Of a stretch of 18,483 bases of DNA, positions 6,886 through 13,897 are shown one piece after another. Below the pieces are notes generated by a model, which saw only the letters and a list, made by a program, of their open reading frames with translations, was not told where the DNA came from and did no database searches. The first letter of the stretch is position 1; every line of letters begins with the position of its first letter. The translations under genes and the position numbers were made by a program. Source of the stretch: CAKAHY01 sp041848045 (GTDB lineage Bacteria; Bacillota; Clostridia; Lachnospirales; Lachnospiraceae); contig JBGZHY010000094.1 in NCBI GenBank assembly GCA_041848045.1, positions 1 to 18,483 on the forward strand. The letters are read 5' to 3'.

Positions 6886-8130
6886 TTACAGATACAAGAG
6901 CAGCCGCTCCATACGATTTTTGTCCATCTTCTCCACCTTGATGCGAATGCCCTCTATCTCGATTTCTTCCCTTTCTTTCGGCAGGTGCCCCAGCTTCTCA
7001 ATCACCAGGCCGCCGATGCTTTCATATTCCTCGGACTGCAGATCCAAAGCCAGATACTCATTCACATCATCCAGCTTCATAGAAGCGTCAACACTGTACA
7101 GCCTGTCCCCGACCTTCTTGATGCTTTCCTCCTCATCCCTGTCATACTCGTCCCGTATTTCGCCGAAAATCTCTTCCAGAATATCCTCCATGGTCAGCAA
7201 TCCCGCCGCCATACCGTATTCATCCAAAACGATTGCCATATTATGGAAATGCTTCTTCATCTCCAAAAGCAGCCCCGTCACATTCTTTTGTTCGTAGGTA
7301 AACAAAGGCTCCCGCAGAATATTCCGCAGATTAAAATTTTCCTTGCTGTCACTTAACAACAGATCCTTCACGTTGATGATGCCGATGATATTATCCGTGC
7401 TGTCCTCGTATACCGGAATCCTGGTATACTGCTCCGCCCTGTACAGCTCTATCAGCTCGTCAAAACCGGCATGTACGTCTATGGTCACCATGTCGATGCG
7501 GGGTATCATCAAATCCCGCACAATGGTTTCACCGAAATCAAAAACATTGTTAATCATTTTGCGCTCTTCATTTTCCAGAATCCCCTCCTCGTGGCTCACA
7601 TCCACAATGGTTCGCAGCTCTTCCTGGGTCAAGTGCTCTTTGCCCTCATTTCTGTGGGCACCGAAGATACGCAAGACAAGACCTGACACGGAATTGACCA
7701 AAAAAATCACCGGCGTCAGAACAAAAATTAAAACATATATGGGCTTGGCATAAGCTAAAGCCAGGTTTTCCGCATAACGGCTTGCCAGAGTCTTGGGGCT
7801 GATTTCTCCGAAAATCAAAATCAGCAGAGTCAAGCCCCCCGTCACCAAACTGACGGCATAATCCCCCCACAGCTTCAGACTCAAGGTCGTGGCCAGAGCC
7901 GAAGCGGAGATATTGACAATATTATTGCCGATGAGAATGGCGGAAAGCATCTTGTCCTTATTGTCCAATATTTTCAGCAAAATAAGCGCCGAGCGTTTCC
8001 CGCTTTGCGCAAGGGTTCTCAACCTGATATGGCTGATGGTCATTAAAGCCGTTTCCGCCGATGAAAAAAAAGCAGACATCATAATGCACAGTACCAAAAA
8101 CGATAAGCCTGCTATATCACTGCCGTCCAA
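6886..8130 (-). CDS. DUF21/CNNM-type membrane protein with CBS pair and CorC_HlyC domain
   Basis: A 414-residue protein of the family often labelled hemolysin or CorC-like, whose better-studied members are linked to magnesium or other divalent cation transport. The DUF21 membrane domain (about 1-190) carries SSAETAL (23-29), GNN (68-70) and FGEISPKTLA (107-116). Two CBS domains follow (about 207-260 and 270-325, with VLDEYGMAAGLLTMEDILEE), normally adenine-nucleotide sensors. A CorC_HlyC domain ends the protein (about 338-412). The start is a TTG at 8130 with a strong AGGAGGG (8138-8144) 7 bases upstream. It lies inside the end of the LspA-like gene, overlapping by 14 bases, which implies translational coupling. 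The word hemolysin should not be read as a toxin function. Confidence 0.9.
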   Translation of the reverse strand: MDGSDIAGLSFLVLCIMMSAFFSSAETALMTISHIRLRTLAQSGKRSALILLKILDNKDKMLSAILIGNNIVNISASALATTLSLKLWGDYAVSLVTGGLTLLILIFGEISPKTLASRYAENLALAYAKPIYVLIFVLTPVIFLVNSVSGLVLRIFGAHRNEGKEHLTQEELRTIVDVSHEEGILENEERKMINNVFDFGETIVRDLMIPRIDMVTIDVHAGFDELIELYRAEQYTRIPVYEDSTDNIIGIINVKDLLLSDSKENFNLRNILREPLFTYEQKNVTGLLLEMKKHFHNMAIVLDEYGMAAGLLTMEDILEEIFGEIRDEYDRDEEESIKKVGDRLYSVDASMKLDDVNEYLALDLQSEEYESIGGLVIEKLGHLPKEREEIEIEGIRIKVEKMDKNRMERLLLYL

Positions 8131-8581
8131 AAAAAATCCCTCCTAATGCATACAATATACTTCCTATCATAATATAAATGTCGCCTAAATTAAATACAAT
8201 ATTTTTGATTTTGGCAAAATTAAGACTGATATAATCAATAACATAATGATAGTGGAACCTGTCCCGTATATTGCTGAGGGCGCCGCCCAAAACCAAGGCC
8301 AGGGAAAGCAGCTTGACAGCCTCCCCGCCCTTTACCAAAAGACGCAGAAACAAAAAAGCAACGTAGGCGCTTACCGCACTGGGCAAAAACTTTACCAAAT
8401 TTTGGTATTTTTGTAATTTTCCGAAGGAAAACCCCGCATTGTGTACTCTGTGCAGCCGCACGTACCTGCTCCATCTGCTCCTTTCGTGTCTTTGCTTTAT
8501 CCTCTCATAGTCCCGCTCAATCCTGTCCTTGCAAAAGATATCCAGCAAGGCGGAAAAAATAATCAATGCAATATACTTCAT
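8117..8581 (-). CDS. Divergent LspA-like (signal peptidase II family) membrane protein
   Basis: A 154-residue protein with about four membrane helices (3-16, 66-84, 88-103, 132-151), as in lipoprotein signal peptidase. LspA landmarks remain: LLDIFCKD at the end of helix 1 (the family has an Asp and Lys there), HNAGFSFG (47-54), GGALSNIRDR (99-108) with D107, VIDY, and FNLGD with D134. D107 and D134 match the catalytic aspartate pair. Oddly, the segment after helix 1 (about 18-46) is very basic and charged (RIERDYERIKQRHERSRW). Usual LspA has an extracytoplasmic substrate-cradle region there, and the usual GN in GGxxGN is SN. The ATG overlaps the clpX stop by 1 base (TAATG) with AGGAG in place. 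It may process lipoproteins, or it may be a paralogue with another job. Confidence 0.75.
   Translation of the reverse strand: MKYIALIIFSALLDIFCKDRIERDYERIKQRHERSRWSRYVRLHRVHNAGFSFGKLQKYQNLVKFLPSAVSAYVAFLFLRLLVKGGEAVKLLSLALVLGGALSNIRDRFHYHYVIDYISLNFAKIKNIVFNLGDIYIMIGSILYALGGIFFGRQ
8138..8144 (-). promoter_or_regulatory. Ribosome-binding site deciding a TTG start, embedded in the upstream gene
   Basis: AGGAGGG on the minus strand sits 7 bases before the TTG at 8130. No ATG is in position, so this strong site decides the start of the CBS-domain protein. It lies within the last codons of the LspA-like gene, so translation of the two is probably coupled. Confidence 0.75.
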
Positions 8582-10014
8582 TACATACTCCTGAATTCGA
8601 TTTCCGGAGCCCCTTTCCCCTCGATATATGCCTTTGTAATCCTTACCCGCCCGATATTGTTGTCCTTGGGTATCTCATACATAATATCCAACATAAATTC
8701 TTCAATAATGGAGCGCAGCGCTCTGGCGCCCGTTCCCTTTTCCAAAGCTTTCTCCGCAATCAGCTCCAAGGCTTCATCTTCAAAAATCAAATCCACCTCA
8801 TCCAACTCCAAGAGTCTGGTATATTGCTTTAAAATCGCATTCTTCGGCTCCTTGAGCACCTTGACCAACGCTTCTTTGTCCAGCTTGCTCAAGCTTACCA
8901 TAATCGGCAGACGTCCCAAAAACTCCGGTATCATACCGAAGCTGCGGATATCTTCCATATCCGCTTTGGCAAACAAATCCGTATCCCGACTGATCTCATC
9001 CTTCAGCGTGGAGTTAAAACCTATACTGCTTTTACTGCTCAGGCGCTCCTTGATGATATTTTCCAAATCCGGGAAAGCTCCACCGCAAATAAAGAGAATA
9101 TTGTCCGTGTTAATGCTGGTCATGGGGGTAAGCGCATTCTTCTGATTGCCTCCGACAGGCACGTCCACCCTGCTGCCCTCCAACATTTTCAAGAGCTCCT
9201 GCTGCACGCTTTCTCCGCTGACATCTCTGCTTTTGGTGTTTGCCTTCTTGGCAATCTTATCAATCTCGTCGATGAAAACTATGCCGGACTCCGCCCGCTT
9301 CACATCTCCGCCTGCCGCAGTCAACAGCTTGGACAGCACACTCTCAATATCATCGCCTATATAGCCTGCTTCCGTCAGGCTGGTGGCGTCCGCAATCGCC
9401 AAAGGCACCTTCAGAATATTGGATAAGGTCTTTACCAAATAAGTCTTTCCCGAACCGGTAGGTCCCAGCATCAGGATATTGGATTTCTCAACCCGCGCCA
9501 GGTCCTTGTTTTGCCCGTGCTCCAGAAACACCCTTTTGTAATGGTTATAAACCGCTACGGAGATAATTTTCTTTGCCTTATCCTGCCCGATGACGTATTC
9601 GTCCAACATCATTTTCAGGCGATGAGGCGGCGGTACATCCTCCATACTGAGCGCCGGCTTGTCCTCACCGGCCTCCTGCTTCTCTCCCGCGTCCTTTGCC
9701 GGAGCGCCGGAATAGGAGGGCGCCATGGTCAAATTCATATTGGAAAAATCCATATTGGCAAAAGGAAAACCGGACATATTGCGCAAAGCGTCCAATTTCT
9801 CCTGATCGAAATTTCCGATATTGTCAAATGCCTTCTGCAGACAGTGCGAACACACCTCCATATTCCCCGGCATGTTGATCAGCTTGCCTACCTTCTCTTC
9901 CGTACTGTGGCAAACATAGCAGATTTTCAGTCTTGTATCTGTCTGTGTAGTATATTGTTCGTCCTTTTTTGCTTCCTCCTGCTTCTCTATATCTTTTTTA
10001 TCTATATTATTCAT
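8581..10014 (-). CDS. clpX: ClpX-type AAA+ unfoldase with an altered RKH loop
   Basis: A 477-residue ATPase that unfolds proteins and normally feeds them to ClpP. Features in order: a charged N-terminal extension (1-28); a zinc-binding domain with C32, C35, C55 and C58; Walker A GPTGSGKT (184-191); pore loop GYIG (217-220); Walker B IVFIDEID (245-252); the ClpP-docking IGF loop (331-333); and a sensor-2 GAR (429-431). In standard ClpX the second pore region reads GGRKHPQQE. Here it reads GGNQKNALTPM, so the RKH motif is missing. The ATG at 10014 has GGAAGG 5 bases upstream. The frame is open 28 codons further back, but those codons lack a Shine-Dalgarno and do not look like ClpX. No clpP or trigger-factor gene is adjacent, so this may be a second ClpX. 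The LspA-like gene overlaps its end. Confidence 0.9.
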   Translation of the reverse strand: MNNIDKKDIEKQEEAKKDEQYTTQTDTRLKICYVCHSTEEKVGKLINMPGNMEVCSHCLQKAFDNIGNFDQEKLDALRNMSGFPFANMDFSNMNLTMAPSYSGAPAKDAGEKQEAGEDKPALSMEDVPPPHRLKMMLDEYVIGQDKAKKIISVAVYNHYKRVFLEHGQNKDLARVEKSNILMLGPTGSGKTYLVKTLSNILKVPLAIADATSLTEAGYIGDDIESVLSKLLTAAGGDVKRAESGIVFIDEIDKIAKKANTKSRDVSGESVQQELLKMLEGSRVDVPVGGNQKNALTPMTSINTDNILFICGGAFPDLENIIKERLSSKSSIGFNSTLKDEISRDTDLFAKADMEDIRSFGMIPEFLGRLPIMVSLSKLDKEALVKVLKEPKNAILKQYTRLLELDEVDLIFEDEALELIAEKALEKGTGARALRSIIEEFMLDIMYEIPKDNNIGRVRITKAYIEGKGAPEIEFRSM

Positions 10015-10075
10015 ATTTACCTTCCGTGAATGCAAACGCATTAAACAAGTGCAAACCGCCTCTTTGTTATCCCAT

Positions 10076-10104
10076 AGTTTAAACCACATTAAAGCCATAG
10101 TAAA
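10076..10104 (-). promoter_or_regulatory. Possible weak promoter for clpX
   Basis: On the minus strand, TTTACT (10104-10099) and TAAACT (10081-10076) are 17 bases apart, each matching 4 of 6 consensus bases. It lies just after the htrA terminator, where a new promoter would be needed, and would give a leader of about 60 bases. The match is modest, so position more than sequence supports it. Confidence 0.3.
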
Positions 10105-10118
10105 GTAAAAAAATCATA

Positions 10119-10166
10119 AAAATAACAAAAGTTCCTATGCAGACACTTCATATCCTCTGCATAGGA
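10119..10166 (-). terminator. Rho-independent terminator after htrA
   Basis: An 11-bp perfect stem (TCCTATGCAGA type, 10133-10143 with 10156-10166) with a 12-base loop is followed on the minus strand by ACTTTTGTTATTTTTATG. It starts about 30 bases after the htrA stop and separates htrA from clpX. Confidence 0.88.
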
Positions 10167-10194
10167 GCTCCTTTGGTTTCATCTATATAAAAGG

Positions 10195-11715
10195 CTATTC
10201 CATAGAACGCAGCGTCACCTGAATCGTCAGCTCCTGAAATTCGGAGCCCTCCAGTCTTTGTACCTGCAGACTTACCTGCTCCCCGGCTTTATAATAGCTC
10301 AGAGCCAGCTTCAAATCCTGCATACTTGTAATGCTTTGTCCGTCAATGCCTGTAATAATATCCTTTTCCTGCAAATCCGAAGAGGCTGCCGCGCCGCCCT
10401 CCACAATTCTGTATATATAGGTTCCCTGCGGCATGTCATAGTCCTGCGCCATCTGTGCGCTTATGGTCTGCCCCTGGATGCCCAGATAGCCCCTTTGTTC
10501 TTCCGCTACGACATCCCTGCTCTCTCTTTGGGATAAGCCCGCAATCAAATCCTGTACCTCATTGATGGGTATCGCATAGCCCATGCCCTCCACAGAGGTA
10601 GAAGAAAACTTTGCCGAATTGATGGCAATCAACTCGCCCCGGGCATTGACGAGAGCGCCGCCCGAATTACCCGGATTGATGGCTGCATCCGTCTGCAAAA
10701 GCTTTCTGCTGATGCCGTCAATCTCCAATTCTCTGTTCAAGGCACTGATGTAACCCACTGTTACGGACTGCCCGTAACCCAAGGCATTGCCGATGGCAAC
10801 CACGCCTTCTCCCACTTTCAGGCTGTCACTGTCCCCAAGAGTCGCCACTTCTATCGCATTCTTGGTTTCTTCCGTCAAATCCGCAAGCTTAACGGAAATC
10901 ACCGCAATGTCCGTTGCGCTGTCACCGCCCTTCACGCTTGCCTTCGCTTCCGTACCGTCGATAAATACCACGCTCAACTCGCTGGTATTTTCCACCACAT
11001 GGTTATTGGTCACCAGCAAAAGCTCCTCTGCATTGGTTCCTATGATAATGCCTGAACCGCTGCTGGAAGATTCATAGCTTTGGCTTCTGCCAAACCATGT
11101 ATAAGCGGATATCTCACTGGTCGTATTGATGGCAACCACGGAAGGCATCGCCTTTGCCACGATTTCCGAAACATCACCGATGGCATTTCCGACACTCTCG
11201 CCGCTTTGCACCGCCGTATCTACTCTGGCAATTTCCGCATTCCGCTTCCCAATCAAAACTGCCGAAGCACTGTGCTTGGCACCGAACAAATTCCAGGTTC
11301 CTACCATGACGCCGCCTGCCACCACCCCGAATAAAGCCGCTGCAGCCGTAATACCGGCAATGCGCTTTGCCAGACTCGGCTTTTTTCTGCCCTTTCCTCT
11401 TCTGCCCGTATGCCGCCCGGTATCATATATGCTTTCCGGACTGCCGCCTTCTTCTCCTTCCCGTACAAAAGGCTGCTCCTGTCCGATTTCTTCCGCCTGC
11501 TTTGCCCCGGCTTCCGTTTCTGCCTGTACGCTCGAAACTTCCGCCTCTTCCTGCTCTCCTTTGGCCTCATTCTCTGCATACCGCTCTAGCGCTTCTTCAC
11601 CGTCTGCGGATGCCACAAGCTCTGTATCTGCGGCTTGCAGCCCTTCATCACTTATCTGTTTCTCCTGCTCCGCCTTGTTATATATATCATCAAGATTTTC
11701 AAACTCTCTATCCAT
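10195..11715 (-). CDS. htrA: Membrane-anchored HtrA/DegP-type serine protease
   Basis: A 506-residue protein. Residues 1-115 are a hydrophilic, Glu/Ala-rich segment ending in a basic stretch (RRGKGRKK), predicted to lie in the cytoplasm. One membrane helix follows (about 118-140). The trypsin-like domain (about 180-395) has the catalytic triad H239 in NNHVV, D269 in SATDIAV and S351 in INPGNSGGAL. One PDZ domain (about 405-503) follows, beginning GYLGIQG. The protease would act outside the membrane, degrading or refolding damaged exported proteins, as HtrA does in Gram-positive species. The ATG at 11715 has AGGAGAGGAG at good spacing. The upstream gap carries three GATGAAAA boxes that may be a stress-regulator site. 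The long acidic cytoplasmic tail is not part of the enzyme core and its role is unknown. A terminator follows. Confidence 0.94.
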   Translation of the reverse strand: MDREFENLDDIYNKAEQEKQISDEGLQAADTELVASADGEEALERYAENEAKGEQEEAEVSSVQAETEAGAKQAEEIGQEQPFVREGEEGGSPESIYDTGRHTGRRGKGRKKPSLAKRIAGITAAAALFGVVAGGVMVGTWNLFGAKHSASAVLIGKRNAEIARVDTAVQSGESVGNAIGDVSEIVAKAMPSVVAINTTSEISAYTWFGRSQSYESSSSGSGIIIGTNAEELLLVTNNHVVENTSELSVVFIDGTEAKASVKGGDSATDIAVISVKLADLTEETKNAIEVATLGDSDSLKVGEGVVAIGNALGYGQSVTVGYISALNRELEIDGISRKLLQTDAAINPGNSGGALVNARGELIAINSAKFSSTSVEGMGYAIPINEVQDLIAGLSQRESRDVVAEEQRGYLGIQGQTISAQMAQDYDMPQGTYIYRIVEGGAAASSDLQEKDIITGIDGQSITSMQDLKLALSYYKAGEQVSLQVQRLEGSEFQELTIQVTLRSME

Positions 11716-11740
11716 CTTCTTTCTCCTCTCCTTGTTGGTG

Positions 11741-11801
11741 TTTTCATCCTAACAAGCTTTTGTGATGAAAATGTGTCGAAAATATCATAAAACGATGAAA
11801 A
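11741..11801 (-). promoter_or_regulatory. Three GATGAAAA boxes upstream of htrA (candidate operator)
   Basis: The 90-base gap before htrA holds GATGAAAA on the plus strand at 11764-11771 and 11794-11801 (30 bases apart, near three helical turns) and its inverse TTTTCATC at 11741-11748. The outer two copies extend to the same ten bases, GATGAAAACA, in opposite orientations. The inner pair can also fold as RNA: an 8-bp stem, a 3-base bulge, then ACAA/TTGT closing a 4-base loop. A response-regulator operator or an RNA structure before the ribosome-binding site are both possible. No clear -35/-10 pair was found here. Confidence 0.45.
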
Positions 11802-11805
11802 CAGA

Positions 11806-12282
11806 CTATCTTTCGTGCACCAGCTTGCCTTTCATATCCATAATATGAATCTCCACCACCTGTACCCTGCTGAAGGCCTTTTTCATCTCATCCTCTACAT
11901 CTTGTAGGGTCGGATAGTATTTTAACCCCAATTTTCTTACTTTCTCATAGGACTTCTCCTCGTCATCCAACAGCTTGGCTTTGCCGAAAACCACCACGCT
12001 CTGCACGTAATATGCCCAGTCCCCGTCTTTTAAAACGCCCTTGTCCCATACGGTGAAGCATACCTTCTCACAAGCTTTTACGGCATCTATCTTATGCCCC
12101 TCTTTGGCACAGTGCAAATAAATCTTTTCCTCCTCCGTATCATAGTAAAAATTGACCGGCACAGCGTAGGGATAGCCCTCATCCCCCAAAACCGCCAATA
12201 CTCCCCGTCTTTCATTCTGCAAAATGCGGATGCAGTCCTTCACGGACAATGCCTGCTTTTTACGGCGCATCTCTCTGAACAT
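11806..12282 (-). CDS. Pyridoxamine 5'-phosphate oxidase-like (NimA-type) flavin split-barrel protein
   Basis: A 158-residue protein with the layout of the NimA/PNPOx-like split barrel: a start with RRKKQALSVKDCIRIL, then RGVLAVLGDEGYPYAVPVNFYYD (26-48), EEEKIYLHCAKEGHKIDAVK (50-69) and KVCFTVWDKG (73-82). The GYPYAVPVNFYY and HCAKEGHKID segments are typical of the family, whose members bind FMN, F420 or heme. Related proteins reduce small molecules, including nitroimidazoles, but the substrate cannot be told from sequence and drug resistance should not be assumed. The ATG at 12282 has a strong GAGGAGG. The gene starts about 22 bases after a terminator hairpin with no space for a separate promoter, so it may be expressed by read-through or from a promoter inside the LCP gene. 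It precedes htrA by 90 bases. Confidence 0.82.
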   Translation of the reverse strand: MFREMRRKKQALSVKDCIRILQNERRGVLAVLGDEGYPYAVPVNFYYDTEEEKIYLHCAKEGHKIDAVKACEKVCFTVWDKGVLKDGDWAYYVQSVVVFGKAKLLDDEEKSYEKVRKLGLKYYPTLQDVEDEMKKAFSRVQVVEIHIMDMKGKLVHER

Positions 12283-12303
12283 CTCAAATCCTCCTCTTTC
12301 CCG

Positions 12304-12356
12304 AAATAGAAAAAGGTGCAGACATCAAAACTTCTTCTTTGACCCCTGCACCTTTT
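12304..12356 (-). terminator. Rho-independent terminator after the LCP gene
   Basis: An 11-bp perfect stem (AAAAGGTGCAG 12311-12321 with CTGCACCTTTT 12346-12356) encloses a second short stem (TCAAA 12325-12329 with TTTGA 12338-12342). On the minus strand the hairpin is followed by TTTTTCTATTTC. It begins 3 bases after the LCP stop codon and should end the polysaccharide transcript. A and T flanks on both sides could allow two-way action. Confidence 0.88.
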
Positions 12357-12359
12357 CTT

Positions 12360-13874
12360 CTATGGTGCCATACTTTCTATAGTTGTGCTTTCCGGCTTAT
12401 TCGGCGCCACAATCGCTCCTCCCATGGAAGTATCCCCCGTTGTGACAGGGGCGGGCACGGTAGTGGCTTTTGTGCTTTCCGCCGTACTTGCCTTTGTGCT
12501 TTCCGGTGCTCCCGGTCCCTCTTCCGGCTCCGTGCTTTCCTCCGCCGTTGTGCTTTCTTTCTTCGTAGAGCTTTCCGAAGTCTTACTGCTGTCCACACTC
12601 GGCCCGTCCACAATACTCACTTCTGTGGAACTGCTCGATTTTGTACTTGTTTTAAGCGTGTCGCCGTATATATCCGTTTCCGGCTCCGTCGTCTTTGCAC
12701 TGATCTTGGTACTGTCATCGGAATCCGTTTCCGCATTTGTGGACTTCTTCTCCGTACTTTCCGTGCTCTTGCCTGTTCCGCTGACCTTTTTGCCCGCATC
12801 CGCCGCAATCTTTTCACTGATTTTTTTCACGGTATTGCTGACCACATAGTCCTCATTTCCAAACAGAAAGGTATGCAGCTCAAGTACATTGGATTCCAAG
12901 GTTTTCGGAATGACATTCCAGCCCCTTGCTCCCATGTCGGAATCTCCCATGGTAGTCGGGAAACCGCCTGTATCCTTCAGGTTATATCTGGCGATGCTGC
13001 CGATCACCTCCAGACCGTCTTCCCAGGTCAGATTGGTCGCCACCATCGGCAAAACCTCGTCCATAACGCCTATCAAAAGGCGAGGATCCGCTTTCTTCGC
13101 CTTTTCAAATGCCTGCTCCAAAACCCTTCTTTGTCTGGCGGTACGCTCAAAATCCGAGTCCATATAGCGCAGTCTTGCATAAGCCACCGCCTGGATGCCG
13201 TCCAAATGCTGCATGCCCGCCGACTTTAACTGTACGGAGCCGATATCCGTACCCTTTACCGTACTGGTGATATAGCCGTTAATGTATTTAAACTCCGCCG
13301 GTGTGATTTCAATATCCACACCCCCTAAAAGGTTGATGGCCGTAGCGACCGCTTTCCAGTTAAAGGTGATATAATCCGTAATATTCAAATCCAGATTCTT
13401 GTTCAGGGCCTTGACCGCCTGCTCCGGTCCTCCCACCGCATAGGCATTGTTGATTTTGGCATATTTGCCGTTGCCCGTATCCAGATAGGTATCTCGGTAA
13501 ACCGAAACAATCTTAATGTCGCCGGTCCCCTGATTGACACTGACAATCATAATCACGTCGGAATTATTGCCCTTGCCTACGGAAGAATTTCGGGAATCCA
13601 CACCAAAAACGGCTATATTCCAATATCCCTCCATTTTCTTGATATTTTCCACGGAAATGTCGTGATTCTCCACATTCTCCGCCGCATAGGTATAACGCTG
13701 TATCTGCGCATATTTACGCAAAAAATAAGCGTAACCGAATATCAGACACAAAGCCAGTATTTCACAGACAATGAAGCCGATTATCCTGCGCTTTTTTCTT
13801 CTGTTTGCTTCCCTGCGCATATCCCGCAGGCTCGGCCCCTCATTTCTCATCCCCGCATTTCTGTTACTTTTCAT
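12360..13874 (-). CDS. LytR-CpsA-Psr (LCP) family cell-wall glycopolymer ligase
   Basis: A 504-residue protein with a basic cytoplasmic N-terminus, one membrane helix (about 31-52) and an extracellular LCP domain (about 80-270). LCP proteins move glycopolymers from the lipid carrier onto peptidoglycan. Family residues seen: FGVDSR (D93, R95), NSDV (D106), SVYRDT (R127, D128), KINNAY, and YARLRYMDSDFERTARQRR with R234, R236, R244 and R247. Residues after about 364 are a Ser/Thr/Glu/Lys-rich tail likely exposed in the wall. I chose the ATG at 13874 because GGAG precedes it by 4 bases. The ATG at 13895, closer to the upstream stop, has no usable site, and ATG 13877 is too close to GGAG. It follows the sugar-phosphate transferase by about 23 bases, consistent with attachment of the polymer made by this cluster. 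Confidence 0.9.
   Translation of the reverse strand: MKSNRNAGMRNEGPSLRDMRREANRRKKRRIIGFIVCEILALCLIFGYAYFLRKYAQIQRYTYAAENVENHDISVENIKKMEGYWNIAVFGVDSRNSSVGKGNNSDVIMIVSVNQGTGDIKIVSVYRDTYLDTGNGKYAKINNAYAVGGPEQAVKALNKNLDLNITDYITFNWKAVATAINLLGGVDIEITPAEFKYINGYITSTVKGTDIGSVQLKSAGMQHLDGIQAVAYARLRYMDSDFERTARQRRVLEQAFEKAKKADPRLLIGVMDEVLPMVATNLTWEDGLEVIGSIARYNLKDTGGFPTTMGDSDMGARGWNVIPKTLESNVLELHTFLFGNEDYVVSNTVKKISEKIAADAGKKVSGTGKSTESTEKKSTNAETDSDDSTKISAKTTEPETDIYGDTLKTSTKSSSSTEVSIVDGPSVDSSKTSESSTKKESTTAEESTEPEEGPGAPESTKASTAESTKATTVPAPVTTGDTSMGGAIVAPNKPESTTIESMAP
12363..12785 (-). repeat. Low-complexity coding repeats for the Ser/Thr-rich tail of the LCP protein
   Basis: This stretch codes about 140 residues dominated by Ser, Thr, Glu and Lys, with repeated EST and ESTK units. 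The 9-mer GTGCTTTCC (plus strand) recurs exactly at 12385, 12472, 12496 and 12532, all in the same codon phase, with related variants between. This suggests growth by slippage or local duplication. Such tails may vary in length between strains. Confidence 0.75.
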
Positions 13875-13897
13875 CATTCTCCACTTGCACTGCATCC

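Noticed and set aside
6886..8130. Hemolysin toxin
   Set aside because: The DUF21-CBS-CorC_HlyC layout marks a membrane transport-type family; the hemolysin label is historical.
8393..8407. Perfect palindrome TACCAAATTTTGGTA
   Set aside because: It lies within the LspA-like coding region, encodes ordinary residues and is AT-rich, so it is probably chance.
10015..10098. 28-codon N-terminal extension of clpX
   Set aside because: It has no Shine-Dalgarno and no ClpX similarity, while the ATG at 10014 has GGAAGG at good spacing.
12339..13229. 296-codon plus-strand frame rich in Arg, Cys and Phe
   Set aside because: It is a shadow of the LCP gene; the odd composition comes from the Ser/Thr/Lys/Glu-rich tail read backwards.
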